Positions 9,196 to 18,600 of a stretch of DNA of 22,970 bases are shown here, in pieces; the first letter of the stretch is position 1; every line of letters begins with the position of its first letter. The notes beneath the pieces are model-generated. The model did not search any database, had not been told where the DNA came from, and saw only the letters and a list, made by a program, of their open reading frames with translations. A program made the translations under genes and the position numbers. The stretch is from Willaertia magna (Eukaryota; Heterolobosea; Eutetramitea; Acrasida; Naegleriidae): the NCBI GenBank assembly GCA_902984215.1, contig CADWAF010002531.1:1-22970 (forward strand), in the 5' to 3' direction.

Positions 9196-10956
9196 TTAAA
9201 ACTTCTTTTTCTTGTAATTCTTTTCTCCATTACCATTGTCATTAAAATCTTTTCTCTTTTCTCCAAACTTTTTATGATTCTTTCCTCCACCATTATTATT
9301 ATTATTATCACCAAATTTCTTATTATATAAATTACTCCAAGCATGTTTATCACTTGCTTGATCAGTTTCATTATTGTTATTATAACCACCACGTTTGTTA
9401 TTAAATTTCTTTCCAGAACCTCTATTTCTATTATTTCCAACACCAAAAGATTCTTTTAAACCATCTTCATCAAAATCATTCGTTTTAAAACCATATTTTC
9501 TTGCAAACATTGTAAAAACTTTACCATATTGATCAACTAAATTATAACCACTACCAAATAAACTATTATCAGAAACTATTTGTTGTACTTTTGAATGGAA
9601 TTTTTCAATTTCACTTTCTGTTAAACTGTCAGTATTAAATTCACCTAATTTATCCCATGTATTTACATCTTCATTATCTTTATTTAAAAGCATATTAAAA
9701 TAATTTAAAGCAACATCCTTTTCCTTTTCAGTTAAAAACAAAATATTTACACCTTGTTTACCTGCTCTTGCAGTTCTTCCAGAACGATGGAAGAAATCAC
9801 TTGGTTGTTCAGGAATATCAAATTGAATAACAAGATCAACATTTGGGAAATCTAAACCTCTAGAAGCAACATTTGTTGCAACTAAAATTCCAGGAGATTT
9901 CTCTTCCATATATTCAAAGAAAATATCACTACGTTTCTTTTGATCCATATTTCCACTCAATTGAGTAACTTTTATAACATTAAATTCTGTTAAAACTGTT
10001 GTGACATATTCTACTGCTGCTTTTGTTGAACAAAATACAATCATTTTCTTATCAATATTTTGATTGACAATACCTAATAAATATGCTAATTTTCTATTTC
10101 TTTGTACAACACAATATAATTGTTCTAATGTTGATACTTTTTTAGAACTTTCTTCTAATCCCAATTTAATAATATCATTCTTTAAACTTAAATGAACTAA
10201 ATCATCTACTTTATCTGTCATTGTTGCTGAAAATAAATATGTTTGTCTTTTTGGCGGGAGTTTAAATACAATTTTCTTTAAAGTTTCCTCAAAGCCTGAA
10301 TCTAATAATCTATCAGCTTCATCTAAAATAAAATATTTTAATTTATCTAGGGAGAGACTTTCTCTTGTTAAATGATCTAAACATTTACCTGGAGATGCAA
10401 TAAGTACTCTAGCCTTTTCATTAGCTAATAATTCTTGTTCAACTGTTACTTTATTACCTCCGATAATTGAAACTGCTTCATATGGTGTATGTTTTAGTAA
10501 ATTCTTAGCTACTTGCTCAATTTGTAAAACTAATTCTCTAGTTGGTGCTAAAACTAAAATATAGATTCCTTTCTTTTGGGATTTATCGGATAACATATCG
10601 GAAATACAAGGAACTAAAAAGGATAGAGTTTTACCTTGACCTGTTGCTGCTTGAGCAATAATATCTTTACCTTTACCATTTTCACTTAATGCTGTTGGAA
10701 TGGTAAGTTGTTGAATAGGAGTCATTGACTCGAAACCAAAATCTTCTTGAATAGCCTTTAAAATAGAAGGATGGATGCCTTCAATTTCTGAAAATTTGGA
10801 TTTTGTGTCTAATGGGTTTTCGGAATTTAAAGTTACAGTTTCGACAGTCTTCTTTTTCTTTAGTGGTACTTGGTGTTCTGCTGAAACAGTTTTTGTTTCG
10901 CCGTCTTCAGTTTTAATAGTTTTTGAACCGTTTTTGTTGAATTTAATGTGAGGCAT
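9196..10956 (-). CDS. DEAD-box ATP-dependent RNA helicase
   Basis: Uninterrupted 586-residue frame. It should unwind or remodel RNA using ATP, most likely in the nucleolus during ribosome assembly, judging by its basic tail. Core motifs in order: Phe55 with the Q motif FESMTPIQQ (75-83); motif I AATGQGKT (103-110); Ia APTREL (137-142); Ib ASPGK (187-191); II DEAD (212-215); III SAT (243-245); IV VFCST (307-311); V ATNVASRGLDF (360-370); VI HRSGRTARAG (390-399). The N-terminus is short (~54 residues) and Lys-rich. The C-terminal ~100 residues are Asn/Gly/Lys-rich and end KKKKF, a likely RNA-binding or nuclear-retention tail. Motif I has Gln where most members have Ser (TGSGKT). I cannot fix the subfamily: Has1/DDX18-like or another nucleolar type is possible. 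The start is the first ATG; the gene is divergent from the P-type ATPase. Confidence 0.93.
   Translation of the reverse strand: MPHIKFNKNGSKTIKTEDGETKTVSAEHQVPLKKKKTVETVTLNSENPLDTKSKFSEIEGIHPSILKAIQEDFGFESMTPIQQLTIPTALSENGKGKDIIAQAATGQGKTLSFLVPCISDMLSDKSQKKGIYILVLAPTRELVLQIEQVAKNLLKHTPYEAVSIIGGNKVTVEQELLANEKARVLIASPGKCLDHLTRESLSLDKLKYFILDEADRLLDSGFEETLKKIVFKLPPKRQTYLFSATMTDKVDDLVHLSLKNDIIKLGLEESSKKVSTLEQLYCVVQRNRKLAYLLGIVNQNIDKKMIVFCSTKAAVEYVTTVLTEFNVIKVTQLSGNMDQKKRSDIFFEYMEEKSPGILVATNVASRGLDFPNVDLVIQFDIPEQPSDFFHRSGRTARAGKQGVNILFLTEKEKDVALNYFNMLLNKDNEDVNTWDKLGEFNTDSLTESEIEKFHSKVQQIVSDNSLFGSGYNLVDQYGKVFTMFARKYGFKTNDFDEDGLKESFGVGNNRNRGSGKKFNNKRGGYNNNNETDQASDKHAWSNLYNKKFGDNNNNNGGGKNHKKFGEKRKDFNDNGNGEKNYKKKKF
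9292..9308 (-). repeat. ATT/AAT trinucleotide run encoding poly-Asn
   Basis: A short perfect trinucleotide run in the helicase tail that encodes consecutive Asn residues followed by Gly-Gly-Gly. Similar AAT runs occur in the villidin-like gene (for example 20028-20042). These may vary in length between strains. Confidence 0.7.
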
Positions 10957-11739
10957 TGCGTTGTTTTCAAAATTTTCCTAGTAGTTAGTGTGAAAAGTGT
11001 TGGATTGTTTTTTTGAGTGGTGTTCCTAGAGGAATGAAGCGGCAGGCGATTGTTGTTTTAATTTTTTTCAATCAAACAATTTGTTGATGTTTATCACAAA
11101 ACACGGCTTAGACAAAAAGCCAAAAAGCTCACGTTTTGGGATTGACAAAAACATAAAGGTAAAAACTAAATCCAACCTAAAGAAATTAAAAACCAAAGAG
11201 AAACCATCGTTTGTTACTGTTGTATAAAATTAATTTACTAGTAACAATGGAGTCGGATTACAAAGCACAACCAGCAACGCTTCAATTTCTTCGTCGTATC
11301 TCAAATTTAACAAATCACTTTTTTCCTTTTAGAATGAACCAAAGCAAAAACCTTGAATTATTAAAAATTCAAACAAGAAAATCATACAATACCCTCCTTC
11401 CCAACAGAAAAAACCAAACAGAAAATCCCACAATAAAGGCGCCGTCTTTTATTTGCCTTACAGATTGGTCTTCTCTAAAATTGTGTCTCAGCTCCAAAAA
11501 TATTTTTGTATTTTTGTTAGTGGGCAGTTCTCTCAGACACCAGTGTTTTATTAAAAGCGAATCTTAGAAAAAATATTTTATTTTAAAAAATAAGAACTTT
11601 ATTTTCTGCTTAACGTAAAAGGCAAAGCTTAGTTTTTTAAGTTATTGGCAATAGTTGGCTTGAAAACAAAGTTAAATTAATTAACTTATATCTTTTTTTT
11701 TGATAGTTTATATAAAGTTGTTGTGAATTTGTTTGAAAG
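10957..11739. other. divergent intergenic region between helicase and P-type ATPase
   Basis: These 783 bases hold both promoters. A 107-codon frame from ATG 11247 to 11567 is present but looks fortuitous. Other visible items are a weak inverted repeat (CCAAAA at 11120-11125 and TTTTGG at 11134-11139) and a TATATAAAG at about 11709-11717, only ~23 bases before the ATPase ATG. A pyrimidine-rich TTTTTTCCTTTTAG near 11320-11333 could be a 3' splice site of a 5' non-coding intron. None is proven. Confidence 0.5.
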
Positions 11740-14700
11740 ATGAACCACGACGATGACCATCATCACCAAGTGGATGTACTAATTGAAGAAGATACCGCTC
11801 CAATAAATGATACTTCTACAAGTAATACTACCTCTACTAAACCTACTGGTGTAGTAAGCGGAATTAGAGCATCAATAGATTTAGTTGTTGGACGTAGAAG
11901 TGAAGAACAAAGAAAACCCTCCTTGGACATCCCTAGAATTTATGAAGAAGCTCGTCAATCTATTGATATTGTTCAATCTGCTGAAAGAGAATTAAAATCG
12001 GGTGAAGTTTTAAAGAAGAGTAAAAAAGAACGTAAATTTGTTGAAAAAGCAAAGAAGAAGGCTATTGATATTAAAGAACATGAAATGACTGTAGCTGGTG
12101 TATGCCAAGCCTATGAAACACAATTTGATTCAGACAAACCTGAAAATTCACAAGTAAGTATTATTATTTCACCTAAAGCTTATCTATTTATATACGCATC
12201 TCAAATTTCTTCTTCGGAACTTTTAGGGTTTAACAACTGAAATTGCTGAGAAAAAACTTATTTTAAACGGTAGAAATGCATTAGCACCACCTAAAAAACA
12301 AGCTTTCATTTGGAAAGTTATTGAACAATTTACAAGTTTATTTGCTCTTTTACTTTTATTTGCTGGTCTTTTGAGTTTCTTGGATGTTGCTATTGAAAGA
12401 ACTCAAAGTTCATATCCTAATGCTTTCTTAGGTGCTATTCTGTGGGGTGTTGTTACACTTAATGCAGTTATTACTTTATGGCAAGAACGTTCTTCCGAAA
12501 AAGTTTTAGAAAGTTTCTTAGAAATGCAAAGTGAAAATGCTTTAGTTATTCGTGATGGAACTTTAAAGAAAATTGATGTTGAAGAATTAGTTGTTGGTGA
12601 CATTGTTAAAATTGAAACTGGTGATAAAATCCCTGCTGATTGTCGTATTTTAGCATGTAGTGGATTAAAGATGGATAACTCTAGTTTAACAGGTGAAAGT
12701 GATCCTCAAGTTAGAACCATTGAAATGACTTCTACTAATCCTCTTGAAACTGGTAACTTGGCTTTCTTCGGTACAAGTGTTGTTGAAGGAAATGGTTATG
12801 GTATAGTTATCAGAGTAGGTAATAATACAGTTATTGGTCAAATTGCTATGTTGGCAGGTACCACTGTCACCTTAAAAACACCATTAAGAAGAGAAATTGA
12901 TAGTTTCGTTAGAAAGATTGGTGCCTTATCATTCCTTATGGCTTTAGTTTTCTTCGTTTTAGGTTTCATTATTGGTAACAGTTGGTTCCAAAACTTTATC
13001 TTTGCTATTGGTATTATTGTTGCAAATATTCCTCAAGGCTTAATCGCTACTGTTACTGCTTGTTTAACTGTCAGTGCTACTCGTTTACGTGCTGTTAATG
13101 TTCTTGTTAAGAAATTAGAACATGTTGAAACTTTAGGTTCTACTAGTGTTATTTGTTCAGATAAGACAGGTACTTTAACTCAAAACAGAATGACTGTTGT
13201 AGAAATGTGGTCAGATGGTACAATTTTAGGTGTTAATTATGAACGTTACATGAAAGGTAAACCTGCTGGATTGACCACTTACAATACATTGTCTGAAGCT
13301 GAAATGACAACTGAACAAAAAATCAGAAGAGCATGTGCATTATGTAGTAAGACTACTTTCCTTCAAGAAGAAGCAAACCTTAAAAAACCAATTCTTGACA
13401 GAGAATGTCATGGTGATGCTTCTGAAACTGCTCTCGTAAAATTCTTTGAAACAAGAAATGACAATGCAACAATTGATGAAATGCGTGAAGAATATCCTGA
13501 ACTTTATTCCATTCCTTTCAACTCTAAAAACAAGTGGATGTTAACTGTTAATCAAAATAAGAAGAAACCTTTCCCTGATGGTAAAGCTCTATTATTAATG
13601 AAAGGTGCTCCTGAAAGAATTATTCAAAGGTGTACTCATATTGAAGTTATGGGTAATGTTTTACCTTTAGATGAAAACTGGAAACAAAATTTCCAAGATG
13701 CATACGATTTCTTTGCTTCCAAGGGTGAAAGAGTTTTAGGTTTTGCTCAATTGTTTGTAGATGAAAATCTTGTTATTGAACAAAAACAAAGAGAAGAAAG
13801 TGGTAAAACATCAGGTGGTGAATCTGCAGGACAAACAAACTTTTTAATTCCAATGGAAGGCTTAACTTTCTTAGGTTGTTGTGGTTTGACTGATCCTCCA
13901 AAAGTTGGTGTACCAGAAGCTGTTGGAAAATGTAAAACTGCAGGTATTCAAGTTGTCATGGTTACTGGTGACCACCCTGCCACTGCTAAGGCTATTGCAA
14001 AACAAGTTGGTATTATCGAACATGATGCGAAAACAATTGAAGATATTGCTGCAGAAGAAGGTGTTAGAGTAGAGTCTGTCCCTTACTCCAGAGCTGATGC
14101 TGTTGTCTTGCACGGTGAAAAGATTGATCAATTAACCGAGACTGAATGGTCCCAGGTATTGAAGAAGAAACAAATTGTTTTCTCCAGAACTTCCCCTCAA
14201 CAAAAACTTTTGATTGTCAGTAAATTCCAAGATTTGAAACATTGTGTTGCCGTTACTGGTGATGGTACCAATGACTCTCCTGCCTTAAAGAAAGCTGATA
14301 TTGGTATTGCTATGAATTTGAGTGGTTCTGCTGTATCTAAGGAAGCTGCTGCAATTATTCTTCTTGATGATAACTTTGCCTCTATTGTTAATGGTGTGGA
14401 AGAAGGTAGATTGATTTTCGATAACTTAAAGAAGAGTATTGCTTATACCTTAACTCACTTGCTTCCAGAAATTGGACCTTTCCTTGCTTATATTGTTTTT
14501 GGTATTCCTTTACCAATTACTGGTTTATTGATTTTAACTATTGACTTAGGTACTGAGTTGGTTGCTGCTGTTTCTCTTGCTTATGAAACTGCTGAAAGTG
14601 ATATTATGAGAATTCCTCCACGTAAACGTACTGATCCTCTTGTTGGTTTCCGTCTATTGAACTATAGTTATTTGTTGATTGGTATGATTGAAACCATGGC

Positions 14701-15187
14701 TTGCTTTAACAATTATTTATTTGCATTTGCATATTATGGTGTTCCCCCAAGGTATATTTGGTGGTCTACTAAGAATGGTTATTTCAATGGTTCAGACACT
14801 AAGAAATATTTGTGTATTGATGAAACTGGTTTATGTCTCTCTCCAGAATTACAAAATGATATTTTATGTACTGCGCAAACAGCTTATTGGATTGCCATTA
14901 TCCTTTGTCAATGGATGACACTTTTCGTAACAAAGACTCGTCGTTTGTCCATATTCGCTCATGGTATTTTTGGTAACTTAGTTATTTACTTTGGTATTGT
15001 TTATGCTGCAATTTTAGCTTGTATTTTCACATATGTACCTTTTATTGGTGATTATATTTTCAATACTAGATATTTAATTATTGAATTCTGGTTATTCCCA
15101 ATTCCTTGGATGGCTGCTATCTTTGTGTTTGATGAAGTAAGAAAATGGTTAATTAGAAGACTTAACTTCCAATTCTTATTATGGTAA
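11740..15187 (+). CDS. P-type ATPase, Na+/K+-ATPase alpha-like (P2C), with altered cation site (two exons)
   Basis: Exons 11740-12153 and 12227-15187 give 1124 residues. It is an ATP-driven cation pump of the plasma membrane or contractile vacuole. Visible parts: cytoplasmic N-terminus of ~165 residues with an acidic start; M1/M2 ~167-225; actuator loop with TGES (293-296); M3/M4 ~370-415; phosphorylation site DKTGTLTQ (Asp450); nucleotide site KGAPERI (597-603); hinge TGDGTNDSPA (815-824); M5 to M10 to the C-terminus, which ends close after M10. The segment LVKKLEHVETLGSTS and SLAYETAESDIM are hallmarks of the Na/K and H/K pumps. Ion-ligating positions differ: M4 PQGL (Gln408) for PEGL; M5 has His882 and Leu883 where Na/K pumps have Ser-Asn, with Glu886 kept; M6 keeps Asp911 but has Glu915 for the second Asp. 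The transported ion is therefore uncertain. No beta subunit gene is nearby. Confidence 0.93.
12154..12226 (+). other. 73-nt spliceosomal intron of the P-type ATPase gene
   Basis: It starts GTAAGTA and ends TTTTAG after a pyrimidine-rich stretch. It is phase 0, after codon 138. Splicing joins ENSQ to GLTTEIAEKK, recreating the family motif GLT-E before GRNALAPP; reading through ends at a stop just after the acceptor. Confidence 0.94.
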
Positions 15188-15664
15188 ACTAGGATTGTTG
15201 TGACATCAACACTTAGGAACATATTTTTGACTTTAATAAAACTTTATTTACATTCTATTGGTTGGCCCCAAAAACAAAGGCTGACTATTACTCGTGAAAT
15301 TAATTCAAAAGAAAATAACCAGTCGATAACTTGGTTCAAAAGCAAGAATGCAATACAACAAAAGAAATAAAAGCTTTGTGTGCTTCTGTTTTACTAACAC
15401 CACTTGTTTAAACCTTAAAATCTTAAATATATTGTTATGAAGATTCAAACAAAAGGGAAACAGCATAAAACACTTCACCACCCAAACAAAAGAAAAGACC
15501 AACAGCTTGTCAACAAATCTTCAGCTTTCCAAAATCCAAAAAAAATTTCAAAAAAAAAGTAATCACTATTTCTATTACTACTGTATTCACCTATCTATTC
15601 CTTTGTTAAAAACTTTAATCGATCATCTTACAACCCAATAACAATAGGAAAATATTAAAAAGGA
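15188..15664. other. intergenic region between ATPase and villidin-like gene
   Basis: The 3' end of the ATPase gene and the promoter of the coronin/villin gene share these 477 bases. An A-rich run near 15535-15560 precedes the downstream start. No convincing gene, RNA or repeat was seen. Confidence 0.5.
15235..15240 (+). terminator. candidate polyadenylation signal AATAAA
   Basis: A canonical AATAAA lies 48 bases after the ATPase stop codon and is followed by a T-rich stretch, as expected for a eukaryotic cleavage and polyadenylation site. Position and sequence are the only evidence. Confidence 0.45.
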
Positions 15665-18600
15665 ATGACAAGTTTAGGTACCTCTTCTATCGTTCGTTCC
15701 AGTAAATATCGTCACATTAGTGGTAAAGAATATACCAGAGCAGAAAGACATACTGATATTAACGTTGGATTCGTAAGTACCATTCAATTTAAAACCATTG
15801 TTTCAAATAACTATTATTCAACCACCATTACTAAATAAAATAAATAAAAAAAAAATGTAGGGACAAAAACTTTCAAATACCATTAAAACAAATGGTAATT
15901 ATTTTATTATTCCCTATAATACAGTAGGTGGAGTATTAGGCTATAGAAAAATAGATGATTATGGTAGATGGGATGAAAAATCTTCAAATTATGGTATTGT
16001 TAAGGCTCATAAAGGAAAATTATCGGATTTTGATTTTTGTCCCTTCAACAATAGAAATGAAGTTTTAACTGCTTCAAATTCTGAAAATGTAATTAAATTA
16101 TGGAAGTTACCTGAAATTGGCGGGAATGAAGAGAATTCTAAATATTTACAATACAATGAGAAGGATGCATTTTTAGAGTTATCTGATAAATCGTCATCAA
16201 ATGCTACAATTTCAAGAGTTATTTATCATCCATATATAGATAAATCAATTTTAAGTGTACAAAATGAATATTTACATTTTTGGGATATTGAAAAGTCAAA
16301 AATTTATTTTTCTTTACAAAATATGACTATAAGTGGAAATAAAGCACCAACTTTAGAAAGTATTAGTTGGAGTGAAAATTCAAATTTATTTTTTTCTGGA
16401 AATTCAGATCGTTTTATTAGAGTATTTGATATACGTCAAACATCAAAATGTCAATCATCAGAAAGTTGTATTTCAACAGTTGAAGCACATACAAGTAGTA
16501 AACCATTTAATATATTTTATTGTGGAAATGGTATTTTAGGTAGTGTTGGATTTAATAAAAGTGGACATCGAGAATTAGGTATCTATGATTTACGTAAAGA
16601 TCTAAAATGTTTACAAAGATTAACAATTGATAATGGTGCAGCTGTTTTAACACCATTTTGGGATAATGATATTAAAGTTTTATATTTAGTTGGAAGAGGT
16701 GATGGAAATATACGTTTTTATGAATTAGAAGATCAAACAATGTATTATTTAAATGATATAAATACTCAAAGTGCATCTGCAGCAGTTGATTGGATACCAA
16801 AATGGAAAGTAGATGTTAATGCCTTTGAATTAACTAGATTTTTAAAATTGACAAATGAAAAGACAGTTGAAACAATTTCAATGAGGGTTTTAAGAAAATC
16901 AAATATTGAAAATTATTTTCAAGAAGATATCTTCCCAGATACTTGGAATGGTGAAGCAATTTATACAAATTGGTTAGATTTTGAAAAGAAAGTTGAAGAA
17001 AATACAAACAAATTAGGAAACGAAAATAAAGTGGAAGATTGTTTGTATTTAACAAACTTATTGCCACCAAGAAGTGAATTATCTTTAAAACCAGAAGATA
17101 AAATTAGTATTTATGATGTTCCTGTAAATGAAGGCGGGAAAATTAGACCAACGAAATCTCAACCGTTAATCGTGGATGTGGAAACACCTACAACACCTCT
17201 TGAGAATGGCATGTCCGCAAGTAATAATAATGGTAATGGTGGTAATGGTGGCTTAATCATTGATAATATTGGATCTGCAGCGGGATTGGGAGCTGGAACT
17301 GGTAAAACAATTAGTGCAATGAATACAATTGTAGAAAAGTCTCACCCTCATCATCAAAATAGTGCTAAACAACAACAACAAACAAAAGTAACAACGGGCC
17401 TTAATAGTAAATTAAATAATAATCAACAAAATGTAATTCCATCAATTTTATCAATGGGTTTAGAAGCATCACATAAAATTCAAGAACAAACTAAATTACC
17501 TTGGTATAAAAGAATATTATATGGAGCTAGTTATTATGTTGGATTTAGTTTCTTTATGTTATTTAAAGTTGTATTTATTTCTTTACCTGTTTATACTTAT
17601 AGAAAATTTACTGGATATAAACCACCTGCAATTGAAGAAGAAGAAATGATTGAAGATGAAGAAGAGAATGAAGAAAATGTTCCATTAGTTGAAACAAATG
17701 ATGGATATACTGCTATGCCTATTACCGAAGATTCCACTGTCACTAATCAATCACACATTTCAAATGACAATCAAGTAAATCATCAAAATACTGCTATCAC
17801 CAATAATAATAATAACATCAATAACACAAGTGTTAATAATAACAAGATTGAAAATGGTTTGGGCTCAGAAATTGGTAAATATATTATGGAAAATTATGTT
17901 GGTAAATTAACAAGAGAAGAAATCTTCCCAAAACGTGCTCACGATAAAGATCCTTTACTTTCACAACAAGGAGTATTAGAAATTGATGTAGTTGACTTAA
18001 AGAAAGGAAATACACCTGTGTTATTATGGGTTAAAGGTAGAAAAAAAACAAGAGCATGTTGGGTACCATGTCATTGGTCATCAATCAACCCAAATGATTG
18101 TTTCTTATTAGATTGTGGTAAAGTTATTTACATTTATAATGGTCAATTCTCAAATAAGTTATGTAGAGCAAAAACCTTAGATATTAGTAGCATGATTAAA
18201 TTTAAAGAACGTGGTGGAGATGCGCAAGTCGTAATTATGGATGGCGGTAATTATGGCGGATTTATTAAAGAAATTTTAAGTGATGGAAAGAATGTAAAGA
18301 AATCAGCTTCACTAAAAAGTTTACAACAAAAAGAAGAAGAGGTTTCACCACAATTAAAGAAACAAATGTTACAATTTTGGAGTGTTTTAGGATTACCAAA
18401 AACAAATGCAACAGAAAGTTATTGGCTAGAATTATATCAAAAGGATTTCCCAAATTTAGTAAATAATGAAAATATTAATACAACAATGAAAGGTGAAAAA
18501 TATAAAACTGAAGAAGAATTAAGTGAAGAACAATATCAATTATTTAATGATACAAGTCAAAGATTATATAAATTAAATTCAGAAATATTTGATCAATTAC

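Noticed and set aside
9060..9446. 128-codon minus-strand frame over the helicase 3' end
   Set aside because: It overlaps the helicase tail in another frame and reads Ile/Val/Met repeats from the AAT-rich tract; the helicase frame has family motifs and this one has none.
11120..11139. Inverted repeat CCAAAA...TTTTGG upstream of the helicase
   Set aside because: Arms are only 6 bases in AT-rich DNA, so it is expected by chance; listed only in the intergenic description.
13871..14131. 86-codon minus-strand frame inside the ATPase gene
   Set aside because: It is antisense to a highly conserved part of the pump and has no features of its own.
15305..15502. 65-codon minus-strand frame in the ATPase/villidin gap
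   Set aside because: It is short, Phe/Leu-rich from A-rich template, and starts and ends within presumed untranslated sequence.
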